The translations under genes and the position numbers were made by a program. A stretch of 13,679 nucleotides of DNA from positions 1 through 13,679 of the forward strand of contig DUWJ01000346.1 of NCBI GenBank assembly GCA_012842765.1, in the 5' to 3' direction. The DNA comes from Bacillota bacterium (lineage in GTDB: Bacteria; Bacillota; DTU025). Below are positions 7,080 to 13,679 of this stretch, piece by piece (within the stretch, counting starts at the first letter, position 1; the number at the start of each line of letters is the position of its first letter). The notes beneath the pieces were generated by a model. That model was not told the DNA's origin. It made no database searches and was given only the letters and a program-made list of their open reading frames with translations.

Positions 7080-7547
7080 TTGGCAAGTCCGGGAGCAAAG
7101 AAACAGAAAGCTGACGAAAGAGCAAAGTACCAGAGGCTCGCGGCATCTATCGTTCCCAAGCCCCCTCTTGTCCGAAACATGGTGGTGGCATTCGTTGTGG
7201 GAGGCCTCATCTGCACAGTAGGACAGGGTGTGATCAACGCTTTCATGTCCCGTGGAATGACTCAGGACGAGGCAACCGCACCCACGCTGGCCACTATGAT
7301 TCTGATAGGCTCGGTACTGACAGGCCTTTCTGCATATCACCATATAGGCGAATTCGCGGGTGCTGGGGCGGCCATTCCCATTACCGGATTTGCCAACACA
7401 ATTGTGGCGGCAGCCATGGACTTCAAGCGTGAGGGCTACATATTGGGCATGGGCGCCAAGATGTTCATCATTGCAGGCCCAGTCCTCGTATACGGGATTC
7501 TTTCCGGTGTGCTGGTTGCGCTCATCAGGTGGCTCTACAGGGGGTAA
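7080..7547 (+). CDS. spoVAC: Stage V sporulation protein AC (DPA channel subunit)
   Basis: An inner-membrane protein of the forespore that helps move dipicolinic acid (Ca-DPA) into the spore and release it at germination; B. subtilis SpoVAC behaves as a mechanosensitive channel. The 155 residues start with a charged cytosolic stretch (KKQKADERAKYQRL), then the family motif PKPPLVRN (27-33) and about four hydrophobic segments: 34-56 (MVVAFVVGGLICTVGQG), 70-85, 92-113 (FAGAGAAIPITGFANTIV) and 126-152. The TTG start at 7080 follows a G-rich tract (GGGGGTG, 7067-7073) and the predicted promoter; an in-frame GTG at 7065 coincides with the expected transcription start. spoVAD follows after 3 bases. 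Earlier spoVA genes (spoVAA, spoVAB) are absent, as in many Clostridia. SpoVAE downstream is a visible paralogue. Confidence 0.92.
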   Translation: MASPGAKKQKADERAKYQRLAASIVPKPPLVRNMVVAFVVGGLICTVGQGVINAFMSRGMTQDEATAPTLATMILIGSVLTGLSAYHHIGEFAGAGAAIPITGFANTIVAAAMDFKREGYILGMGAKMFIIAGPVLVYGILSGVLVALIRWLYRG

Positions 7548-7550
7548 GCT

Positions 7551-8558
7551 ATGACGACAAAACGTGTAGGCGGAAGCACAATAGTCTATTCCACTCCCCC
7601 TGTAATTGTTAGCGCTGCTACAGTTGCCGGCCCAAAGGAAAGCGAGGGCCAGATGGCCCAGTGGTTCGACGAGCTGGTGCCCGATGACATGTTCGGGGAG
7701 CGTACGCCCGAGAAAGCGGAACGGCGATTCATGGAAGATGCCATTAAGATCGCCTTGGGCAGTGCCCGTGTCCTTCCCGAACAAGTCAATATGATATTCG
7801 CCGGCGATCTGCTCAATCAGATAATCACCTCAAGCTTCACCGCAGAGGGTTTTGGCATTCCTTTCGTTGGGCTGTATGGGGCTTGCTCAACTATGGCGCA
7901 GAGCTTAACCATGGCTTCCGCAATGGTGGACGGGGGTTATGCGGACCTTGCCCTTGCGGTCACAAGCAGCCATTACCAAACCGCTGAAAGGCAATTTCGC
8001 TATCCGATAGAGCTGAACATTATGCGAAAGAGCACTTCGCAGTATACGGTGACCGGGGCAGGCGCCGCATTGGTGGGCAGATCAGGAGGCAAAGTCAAGG
8101 TCACTGAGGCGACTATCGGAAAAGTGATCGACATGGGCATAAAGGACCCCAACCAGATGGGGCCCGCTATGGCTCCTGCCGCGGCCGACACTATCTTCGC
8201 ACACCTTGCCGATACCGGACGGGACCCCGGATACTACGATATCATCCTCACCGGAGATTTGGGGCGCGTGGGAGCGGAGATACTTCGCCAACTGATGGCG
8301 GAGAAAGGGGTGCCCCTCGGGGACAATTACTCAGATGCAGGCATCCTCATGTTCGAGGGTGTAAGAGGTACTGGGGTAGGGGGCAGCGGGTGTGCGTGTT
8401 CAGCTCTGATCACCTACGGGTTCATCTTGAAGAGGATGTGCCAGAACGAGATATCTCGGGCCCTCGTCGTTGCCACAGGCGCCCTCATGTCGCCCATCTC
8501 CTGGCAGCAGGGAGAATCGATTCCTTGTATTGCAAATGCTGTCGTGCTCGAGACGTAA
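7551..8558 (+). CDS. spoVAD: Stage V sporulation protein AD (DPA-binding)
   Basis: SpoVAD is a soluble, membrane-associated protein that binds dipicolinic acid and acts with SpoVAC/SpoVAE in DPA uptake. It has a thiolase fold without known thiolase activity. The 335 residues match the family from end to end: GSTIVYSTPPVIVSAATVAGPKE near the N-terminus, the segment MFGERTPEKAERRFMEDA, GLYGACSTM (108-115) with Cys112 at the position of the thiolase active-site cysteine, VTSSHYQTAERQFRYP (138-152), and the C-terminal GSGCACSALITYG and WQQGESIPCIANAV. AGGGGG at 7539-7544, 6 bases before the ATG, is the ribosome-binding site, overlapping the spoVAC end. No oddities seen. Confidence 0.96.
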   Translation: MTTKRVGGSTIVYSTPPVIVSAATVAGPKESEGQMAQWFDELVPDDMFGERTPEKAERRFMEDAIKIALGSARVLPEQVNMIFAGDLLNQIITSSFTAEGFGIPFVGLYGACSTMAQSLTMASAMVDGGYADLALAVTSSHYQTAERQFRYPIELNIMRKSTSQYTVTGAGAALVGRSGGKVKVTEATIGKVIDMGIKDPNQMGPAMAPAAADTIFAHLADTGRDPGYYDIILTGDLGRVGAEILRQLMAEKGVPLGDNYSDAGILMFEGVRGTGVGGSGCACSALITYGFILKRMCQNEISRALVVATGALMSPISWQQGESIPCIANAVVLET

Positions 8559-8618
8559 TCGCCATGTTCAGGTCATCAAGGCCCATATATTGTAGCCTTA
8601 GGGAGGAACTTTGGTCAC

Positions 8619-8969
8619 ATGGACTACCTCGTGGCGTTTCTTGTAGGAGGAACGATCTGTGCAATAGGCCAGGTGCTGCTCGACACGAGCAAGCTTTCAC
8701 CCCCGCACATGCTAGTAGCCTTTGTTGTAGCCGGCGCAATCCTCTCAGGTCTGGGAGTCTACGATAAACTGGTGGATTTTGCTGGGGCAGGCGCTCTAAT
8801 TCCCGTATCAGGCTTTGGTCATTCAATAGCCCGCGGCTCGCTCATGGAGGCGGAAAGGCTCGGCGTACTGGGGTTGTTCACCGGTGCTCTGGAGTTTACA
8901 GGGCTTGGGATAACCACGGCGGTTTTTTTCGGCGCATTGATTGCTCTCGTTGCCAATCCCAAGCCATGA
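8619..8969 (+). CDS. spoVAE: Stage V sporulation protein AE (AEb type)
   Basis: A small membrane subunit of the SpoVA dipicolinic-acid channel. The 116 residues hold hydrophobic segments at about 3-22 (LVAFLVGGTICAIGQVLL), 31-48, 54-72 (FAGAGALIPVSGFGHSI) and 84-112, and resemble SpoVAC at the same motifs (AF-VGG-IC--GQ; DFAGAGA-IP--GF). Length is normal for SpoVAEb. GGGAGG (8601-8606) lies 12 bases before the ATG, somewhat far, and no closer in-frame start exists. The 60-base gap after spoVAD holds only a weak 5-bp hairpin (AAGGC 8579-8583 / GCCTT 8596-8600). Its stop overlaps the next start as ATGA, coupling it to the dehydratase/activase-type pair. Confidence 0.92.
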   Translation: MDYLVAFLVGGTICAIGQVLLDTSKLSPPHMLVAFVVAGAILSGLGVYDKLVDFAGAGALIPVSGFGHSIARGSLMEAERLGVLGLFTGALEFTGLGITTAVFFGALIALVANPKP

Positions 8970-9961
8970 CCATGAGAGTGGGAGTTCCCCGCGGGCTCTT
9001 GTACCACGAGTATGCGCCTGCCATCCACACTTTTTTGGAGTCTTGCGGAGCCGAAACAGTCGTGTCGCCGCAAACCAACCGGGAGATACTTGAGAAGGGG
9101 CTTGCTCTGTGTGTAGACGATGCCTGTCTGCCTGTAAAGGCTTTTTTCGGGCATGCCGCCGTTCTGTCGGATCAGGTTGACGCCTTGTTTGTTGCGAGGT
9201 TTGTGAGCGTGGAGCGTGGAGCGTACATATGTCCGAAGTTCATGGGCCTCCCCGACATGATCAGAGCGAGGCTGCAAAATGCGCCCCCTATCATCGATAT
9301 GTGTGTCGACATACGCCAGGGCCTCGGTTCGTATGTTTCATCCCTGCCTTGCTCAGACACTTGCAAGATATTAGGAGTGGCACCACGGCGTCTATCATGG
9401 GCAGTGGGCGCCGCCTTGATGGCGCAGCGAAAGGAAGACCGTCGGCGCGTCAAGAGGTTTGCGCCCTCAGGCTCTGCCGTAGCCCGTACGGGGCTAGGCG
9501 GATACACGCGTGAAAGCATCTATGAAACCTCGTTGACCATAGGGGTGTTAGGTCATGCCTACAACCTCGATGACGCTTATCTTAGCTTGGGCCTAATATC
9601 AAAGCTTGAGAAGATGGGCGTGAAGGCAGTCACAGCAGAGGATTACGCATACGACAATCTGAGGCGGTGGGAGAGGCGGGGGGCGGACAGAAAACAGGTC
9701 TTCTGGACTGCCGGCCGCAAACTGATCGGGGCAGCTCGCAGATGGAGAGAGACGGGAGAAGTGGACGGAATGGTGCACTTGACCTCCTTTGGTTGCGGGC
9801 CTGAGTCATTTGTTGCTGAAGTAATCGCCCGAGACGCGGCGCGCCATCCCGCCATGCCTCTAATCATCCTCAATGTGGATGAACACTCAGGCGAAGCCGG
9901 CATGGCAACGCGTCTGGAAGCGTTCGTGGACACTGTCAGAATGGGGAAGTCGAAGCGATGA
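8966..9961 (+). CDS. 2-hydroxyacyl-CoA dehydratase/activase-related protein (COG3580 type)
   Basis: The product belongs to the group of proteins annotated as acyl-CoA dehydratase activase-related (DUF2229/COG3580), relatives of the Fe-S subunits of 2-hydroxyglutaryl-CoA dehydratase and benzoyl-CoA reductase. The 331 residues open with MRVGVPRGLLYHEY and carry conserved cysteines typical of the group: DDACLPVK (Cys54), YICPKFMGLPDM (Cys89) and SFGCGPES (Cys277). The C-terminal motif is NVDEHSGEAGMATRLEAF (303-320). Such proteins usually work with a COG1924-type ATPase that drives an electron to an Fe-S cluster; no such ATPase is in the window, and the substrate is unknown. It has no Shine-Dalgarno site; ATG 8966 overlaps the spoVAE stop (ATG 8972 is an alternative), implying translational coupling to the spoVA operon. 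Soluble, no membrane segment. Confidence 0.82.
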   Translation: MTMRVGVPRGLLYHEYAPAIHTFLESCGAETVVSPQTNREILEKGLALCVDDACLPVKAFFGHAAVLSDQVDALFVARFVSVERGAYICPKFMGLPDMIRARLQNAPPIIDMCVDIRQGLGSYVSSLPCSDTCKILGVAPRRLSWAVGAALMAQRKEDRRRVKRFAPSGSAVARTGLGGYTRESIYETSLTIGVLGHAYNLDDAYLSLGLISKLEKMGVKAVTAEDYAYDNLRRWERRGADRKQVFWTAGRKLIGAARRWRETGEVDGMVHLTSFGCGPESFVAEVIARDAARHPAMPLIILNVDEHSGEAGMATRLEAFVDTVRMGKSKR

Positions 9962-11166
9962 AAGTCTCCTTTCCGCATCTGGGAAACTTGTGGATTCCCC
10001 TGAAAGCTTTCTTCTCAGGAATCGGCATTGAGGTGGTTGCGCCGCCTCCCACTACTCGAAAGACGGTAGCGATAGGCGCGCAACTTGCCCCCGAAACAGC
10101 GTGCCTTCCTCTCAAGGTAACTATTGGGAACATGATTGAAGCGATCAACAGCGGCGCCGACACTTTTCTCATGGTGGGTGGGATAGGTCCGTGTAGGCTT
10201 GGCTACTACTGCGAGCTGCAGCGAGACATACTCTCTGACCTTGGCGATGACGTGGACCTGGTGGTGATAGAGCCTCCTAGGGGCCACTTTCGCAACACGG
10301 TCCGGTTTGCACGCCTCCTCACTAGTCGTGCGGGCGTGAGGGATGTGGTTGAGGCTGGGAAGCTTGCGTGGGAAAAATGCATAGGCATCGACGTCTGCGA
10401 GCAGTTGGCCAATGCCGCGCGCTGGAGCGAAGCCGAAAGAGGCGCGGTAGACAGAGCTGTTCGGAAAGGACTTGCCGAACTGGACAGAGCCTCTACGATT
10501 AGAGACGTGCAAGCCGTCATCGCCAACACGGTGGAACACGTACGGTCCTGCGCCGTAGTAGGCCCGATCTGTCAGCTCGATTCTTGTGCTCGAAGTCTAG
10601 TAACGGATAGGTATGGCGCCCTTCTGCGTTCGGAAGAAGGCGATCTTTCTCCGCTTTCTGTTGGAGTGGTTGGAGAGATATACGTAGTGATGGAGCCCGC
10701 AGTCAACATGAACCTCTGCAAGAAGCTGGGGACTATCGGGGCTCAGGTTATGCAGCCGATCACGTTTTCTGGGTGGATCATGACCCATGTAGTCCTCGAT
10801 ATAGTGAAGTTTATGCCAAAACCTGATATGTTGGCATGGGCTACGCCGTATCTGGGGCATTTTGTCGGCGGCCACGGCGTGGAAAGCGTGGGGCACTCGG
10901 TTCAGATGGCCCGAAGCGGGTTCGACGGCGTTGTGCACATCTCTCCACTCACCTGTATGCCTGAAATCGTGGCCCAGAGCATATTGCCACGGGTGAGCGA
11001 AGAGGAAGGGATGCCGATAATGTCACTGACCATCGATGAGCATACGGCAGATGCAGGCCTCGACACCAGGTTGGAGGCTTTCTGCGATCTGCTTGCAGAA
11101 AGATCAGGCAAACGATTGGACGGGATTTCGGGTGCAGGTCGATGGAAAGACATGCAGGTTCTCTGA
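9958..11166 (+). CDS. 2-hydroxyacyl-CoA dehydratase/activase-related protein (COG3581 type)
   Basis: A 402-residue partner and distant paralogue of the preceding gene. Both begin with an MKV/MRV strand, share TACLPLK / DACLPVK (Cys49 here) and end in the same motif, here IDEHTADAGLDTRLEAF (359-375). Other candidate Fe-S cysteines are Cys79 and Cys85 (GPCRLGYYC), Cys205 and Cys210 (ICQLDSC), and Cys333 (LTCMPE). The pair looks like two unlike subunits of one complex, as COG3580 and COG3581 proteins normally occur together. It starts at ATG 9958, overlapping the previous stop by ATGA, with only a weak GGGGAAG upstream. No reaction can be named. Downstream is a 208-base gap with no clear terminator, so the transcript end is undefined. 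Confidence 0.8.
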   Translation: MKVSFPHLGNLWIPLKAFFSGIGIEVVAPPPTTRKTVAIGAQLAPETACLPLKVTIGNMIEAINSGADTFLMVGGIGPCRLGYYCELQRDILSDLGDDVDLVVIEPPRGHFRNTVRFARLLTSRAGVRDVVEAGKLAWEKCIGIDVCEQLANAARWSEAERGAVDRAVRKGLAELDRASTIRDVQAVIANTVEHVRSCAVVGPICQLDSCARSLVTDRYGALLRSEEGDLSPLSVGVVGEIYVVMEPAVNMNLCKKLGTIGAQVMQPITFSGWIMTHVVLDIVKFMPKPDMLAWATPYLGHFVGGHGVESVGHSVQMARSGFDGVVHISPLTCMPEIVAQSILPRVSEEEGMPIMSLTIDEHTADAGLDTRLEAFCDLLAERSGKRLDGISGAGRWKDMQVL

Positions 11167-11325
11167 AAGCCCACGGGTTCACGTCATTTCTCACTTTCAA
11201 ACAAGCTGTGCCGACTATTGTCCCGTCTCATCAATTGCACATCTATTAACAATGCTCCATTCATATGAGTGGCAATTTCGCAATCAACTACAGCTGAACA
11301 AGCCTGCGGCGACGGATGGTGTTCC

Positions 11326-11351
11326 CCGCTAGCGGCTGCGTATGTTATAAT
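11326..11351 (+). promoter_or_regulatory. Extended -10 promoter with adjacent palindrome
   Basis: TATGTTATAAT (11341-11351) is a perfect TRTGnTATAAT extended -10 element. The -35 region (about 11323-11328, TTCCCC) is poor, as is common with this promoter type. Transcription would start near 11358, just before the AGGAGGG of the next gene. A perfect 10-base palindrome CCGCTAGCGG (11326-11335) sits at about -32 to -23 and could be a repressor site; that role is inference. The rest of the 208-base gap (11167-11374) shows nothing I can name. Confidence 0.65.
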
Positions 11352-11374
11352 CAGGCCCAGAGGAGGGAAAGCCC

Positions 11375-11995
11375 GTGCTATCGATGAACCCTTACTCCAT
11401 GCTCATTACGTTGCCGATTTTGCTTTTTTCTTTGTCAGTGCATGAGTATGCCCACGCGCGCGTAGCATACAGGCTGGGCGACAACACTCCCCGATGGCAA
11501 GGGCGCCTCACTCTCAACCCCCTTGCCCACATGGACCCCGTAGGCCTTCTTGTGCTCGTCGTTACAGGCAGGTTCGGATGGGCAAAGCCAGTGGTAGTCA
11601 ACCCCAATAACTTTGAAAACAGGGATGCGGGAATGGTAATGGTTAGCCTGGCAGGCCCCGGTTCCAACCTTGTGTTGGCAATTGCCTTGGCCACGTTGTT
11701 TAAGGCGGTATCCGGGCCCTATGGCATACCGGCAAATGCATTTGCGCGCTACCTCGCGCTCGCATTGAACCAGGGCGTATGGATAAACCTTGGGCTTGCC
11801 GTTTTCAACCTCCTGCCAGTTCCGCCTCTTGACGGGTCAAAGATCCTCGCAGCGCTCCTCAAGGGCAAGGGCGCACGTTTGTACTATACGTTGGAGAAGT
11901 ACTCTTACATCGTGCTTTTGTTGTTCATAGCGACGCCGTTGGCGAGCTGGATCTTGAGCCCGATCATATTGACGCTTTACAGAGCGATAATGTAG
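11375..11995 (+). CDS. Site-2-type membrane metalloprotease (M50 family, small Rip/YwhC-like)
   Basis: An intramembrane zinc protease homologue of 206 residues with about five or six membrane segments. The zinc-binding HEYAH (His23, Glu24, His27) lies in the first hydrophobic helix and the third ligand is Asp153 in NLLPVPPLDGSKIL, both diagnostic of site-2 proteases. A conserved GWAKPVVVNPNNF loop (68-80) and SLAGPGSNL (91-99) follow the pattern of the small bacterial subgroup without a PDZ domain. Its substrate is unknown. GTG 11375 follows AGGAGGG by 7 bases; ATG 11384 is a weaker alternative. It is not SpoIVFB, which has CBS domains and a different context. It is the first gene of a likely operon with trpS (17 bases on) and scpA. 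Confidence 0.88.
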   Translation: MLSMNPYSMLITLPILLFSLSVHEYAHARVAYRLGDNTPRWQGRLTLNPLAHMDPVGLLVLVVTGRFGWAKPVVVNPNNFENRDAGMVMVSLAGPGSNLVLAIALATLFKAVSGPYGIPANAFARYLALALNQGVWINLGLAVFNLLPVPPLDGSKILAALLKGKGARLYYTLEKYSYIVLLLFIATPLASWILSPIILTLYRAIM

Positions 11996-12012
11996 TGTAG
12001 AAGGTGGTTTGT

Positions 12013-12993
12013 TTGGCAAAAGGGCGCATACTGAGCGGGAACAGGCCAACGGGAAAACTTCATCTGGGCAACTTCGCCGGAGCGCTGGCCAACTGGGTCA
12101 AGCTCCAGGACGATTACGAGTGCTTCTTCATGGTAGCCGACTGGCACGCTTTGACCACGGGATATGAGGATACATCTGAGCTGAAGAACTACACCCGCCA
12201 GATGCTGATTGATTGGCTGTCTGCGGGCTTGGATCCTGAAAGATCCGCAATCTTCAGGCAGTCCGACGTCAAAGAGCACGCAGAGCTTCATCTGCTTCTC
12301 TCAATGATCACGCCATTGGGGTGGCTAGAAAGGTGCCCCACTTACAAGGAACAACTGCAGCAGCTGTCGGGGAAAAGCATAACTAACTACGGTTTTCTGG
12401 GCTATCCGGTGCTTATGGCCGCTGACATACTGGTGTATAAGGCCGATACGGTGCCGGTTGGAGAGGACCAGCTTCCACACTTGGAGTTGGCACGCGAGAT
12501 AGCTCGGAGGTTCAACTACCTATACACGCCCGTGTTTTTGGAGCCTCAGGCTAAGCTGAGCCAGGTACCGATCCTTCCGGGAATCGACGGACGGAAGATG
12601 AGCAAGAGCTACGGAAATACAATAGCCCTGTCCGATCCTCCGGAAAAAGTGCGCGAGAAGGTGAATGCGATGGTCACCGATCCTCAGCGCATACGGAAGT
12701 CGGATCCTGGCCACCCCGATGTCTGCACCGTTTATGCTTACTATAAAGGTCTCGCCCCCGAACTCATCGATGGGCGCAGGCAGGAATGTGAGGCTGGGAA
12801 GATCGGCTGCGTCGCCTGCAAAAAGGAACTAGCCAATGTGCTTCTTGAAATCTTAGGTCCAATCCACGAAAGGCGCCACGAGCTTGAAGCCCAGCCCGGC
12901 TTCGTCGAGTCTGTCCTCGAAGAGGGAGCGGCCAAGGCACGGCCTATCGCGGTTCAGACCATGACCGAAGTGCGGGAAGCCATGAGGATATGA
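12013..12993 (+). CDS. trpS: Tryptophanyl-tRNA synthetase with a four-cysteine Fe-S-type motif
   Basis: This class I synthetase charges tRNA-Trp with tryptophan in the cytoplasm. The 326 residues include RPTGKLHLGN (11-20, HIGH-type site) and GRKMSKSYGN (193-202, KMSKS loop). Cys238, Cys259, Cys266 and Cys269 form C-x20-C-x6-C-x2-C in the C-terminal anticodon-binding region, near-matching the [4Fe-4S] site of Thermotoga maritima TrpRS (C-x22-C-x6-C-x2-C). TTG 12013 has AAGGTGG (12001-12007) 5 bases upstream and gives the usual MAKGRILSG start; GTG 12004 overlaps that site. No T-box leader is visible. The stop overlaps scpA as ATGA. Confidence 0.96.
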   Translation: MAKGRILSGNRPTGKLHLGNFAGALANWVKLQDDYECFFMVADWHALTTGYEDTSELKNYTRQMLIDWLSAGLDPERSAIFRQSDVKEHAELHLLLSMITPLGWLERCPTYKEQLQQLSGKSITNYGFLGYPVLMAADILVYKADTVPVGEDQLPHLELAREIARRFNYLYTPVFLEPQAKLSQVPILPGIDGRKMSKSYGNTIALSDPPEKVREKVNAMVTDPQRIRKSDPGHPDVCTVYAYYKGLAPELIDGRRQECEAGKIGCVACKKELANVLLEILGPIHERRHELEAQPGFVESVLEEGAAKARPIAVQTMTEVREAMRI

Positions 12994-13679
12994 AGGTAGA
13001 GACCCCCGTCTTCTCGGGCCCCCTCGATCTGATGCTCTCTCTCATCGAAAAGAAGGAGATAGACATTTGCGAGGTATCTATCAGCGAGATTACCGATGAC
13101 TACTTGGAACATGTATCATCGATGGAGTGGCTCGACATAGACCAGGCTGCAGAATTTTTGGTGATTGCAGCCACGTTGCTCTACATGAAGGTCAAAGCTT
13201 TGCTTCCCGAGCAGGAACTCGCGGAAGAATTCGGCGTGGAAGAGGATGAGTTGCCTGACCCCGGCGCAGACCTGGTGGCACGCCTCATCGAATATAGGCG
13301 CTATCGCGATGCGGCGCGTGTCATGCGGAGCCTTGAAGCCACGGCTTCGAGGATGTACACGCGCCCGCCGCGTCCGCTTCCAAAGCCGGCTATGGTGAAA
13401 GTGAACCCGCTGGATGGCATATCAGCTAAGGATCTTTTCGACTTGTATGTCAAAGCTGCAACGAGTGTTCCCGAGGAATTCACCCATCTGCCGGAGGATG
13501 AGATTGACATTGTGCCTCAGATGGCGTCTGTCCTGACGCGTCTGGCGCGTCGCGGACGCTTGGGCTTTCATGAGTTCCTCGGGGAGGATGCGTCCCGCCC
13601 TGTCATCGTAGCAACGCTCCTGGCCATGCTGGAGCTGGTTAGGCGGGGAAGGATCTCTGCCACTCAGCCAATGCCTTTC
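12990..13679 (+). CDS. scpA: Segregation and condensation protein A, 3' end cut by the window
   Basis: ScpA is the kleisin subunit that links the SMC heads and, with ScpB, forms the bacterial condensin for chromosome segregation. The frame is open for 230 codons to the window edge, close to the normal 240-260. The N-terminal SMC-neck domain is clear (VFSGPLDLMLSLIEKKEIDICEV, then AAEFLVIAATLLYMKVKALLP), followed by an acidic linker (EEFGVEEDELPD), LIEYRRYRDAA, and the start of the C-terminal winged-helix SMC-cap domain (RPVIVATLLAMLELVRRGRISATQ). ATG 12990 overlaps the trpS stop (ATGA) with only a weak upstream GAGG, so translation is probably coupled. scpB would be expected just beyond. Confidence 0.94.
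   Translation, partial: MKVETPVFSGPLDLMLSLIEKKEIDICEVSISEITDDYLEHVSSMEWLDIDQAAEFLVIAATLLYMKVKALLPEQELAEEFGVEEDELPDPGADLVARLIEYRRYRDAARVMRSLEATASRMYTRPPRPLPKPAMVKVNPLDGISAKDLFDLYVKAATSVPEEFTHLPEDEIDIVPQMASVLTRLARRGRLGFHEFLGEDASRPVIVATLLAMLELVRRGRISATQPMPF

Noticed and set aside
7056..7784. 242-codon open frame on the minus strand opposite the sigF end, spoVAC and spoVAD start
   Set aside because: It lies wholly opposite well-recognised genes, its product is His/Cys/Arg-rich without a known domain, and such frames are expected opposite GC-rich coding DNA.
11996..12012. T-box or other leader regulation for trpS
   Set aside because: Only 17 bases separate it from the upstream gene and no T-box sequence is visible upstream of the operon.
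1..13679. Mobile elements, CRISPR arrays, tRNA or rRNA genes
   Set aside because: No transposase, repeat-spacer pattern or recognisable tRNA/rRNA sequence was seen; the only recombinase is housekeeping XerD.

Overview
The window is a chromosomal sporulation region of an endospore-forming Firmicute (Bacillota), most likely a member of the Clostridia or a related deep lineage. The DNA is fairly GC-rich by eye. Two things support the assignment. The gene order spoIIM(end)-xerD-deoB-pdp-dacF-spoIIAA-spoIIAB-sigF-spoVAC-spoVAD-spoVAE-...-scpA is a classic Firmicute sporulation neighbourhood. The tryptophanyl-tRNA synthetase also carries a four-cysteine Fe-S-type motif and is followed by segregation gene scpA, which fits an anaerobe or thermophile. 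I cannot name a genus. Every gene recognised is on the + strand; I support none on the - strand.

Layout. 1-123 is the last 40 codons of a spoIIM-like gene. 124-687 has no gene I can support. 703-4159 holds xerD (site-specific recombinase), deoB (phosphopentomutase) and pdp (pyrimidine-nucleoside phosphorylase), closely packed. 4234-5448 is dacF, a D,D-carboxypeptidase whose ribosome-binding site lies in a perfect 10-bp inverted repeat. 5543-7034 is the spoIIA operon (anti-anti-sigma, anti-sigma, sigma-F), preceded by an excellent sigma-H promoter match. 7080-8969 is a minimal three-gene spoVA operon (AC, AD, AE) with a near-perfect sigma-G promoter overlapping the end of sigF. Two genes for Fe-S-type proteins related to 2-hydroxyacyl-CoA dehydratase and its activase (COG3580/COG3581 types) follow spoVAE through ATGA overlaps. 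After a 208-base gap with an extended -10 promoter come a site-2-type membrane metalloprotease, trpS, and scpA, which runs off the window end.

How it works together. Sigma-H RNA polymerase would make the SpoIIAA/SpoIIAB/sigma-F switch before septation. Active sigma-F, then sigma-G, act in the forespore, where spoVAC-AD-AE make the dipicolinic-acid import channel. The most interesting element is that the two dehydratase/activase-like genes have no visible promoter of their own and are overlap-coupled to spoVAE. They are therefore predicted to be made in the forespore with the spoVA channel. What such an ATP-driven, low-potential electron-transfer type system would do in a developing spore is not something I know to be described. 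The second is the dacF leader hairpin, which could stop read-through mRNA from the vegetative nucleoside genes from being translated into a sporulation protein.
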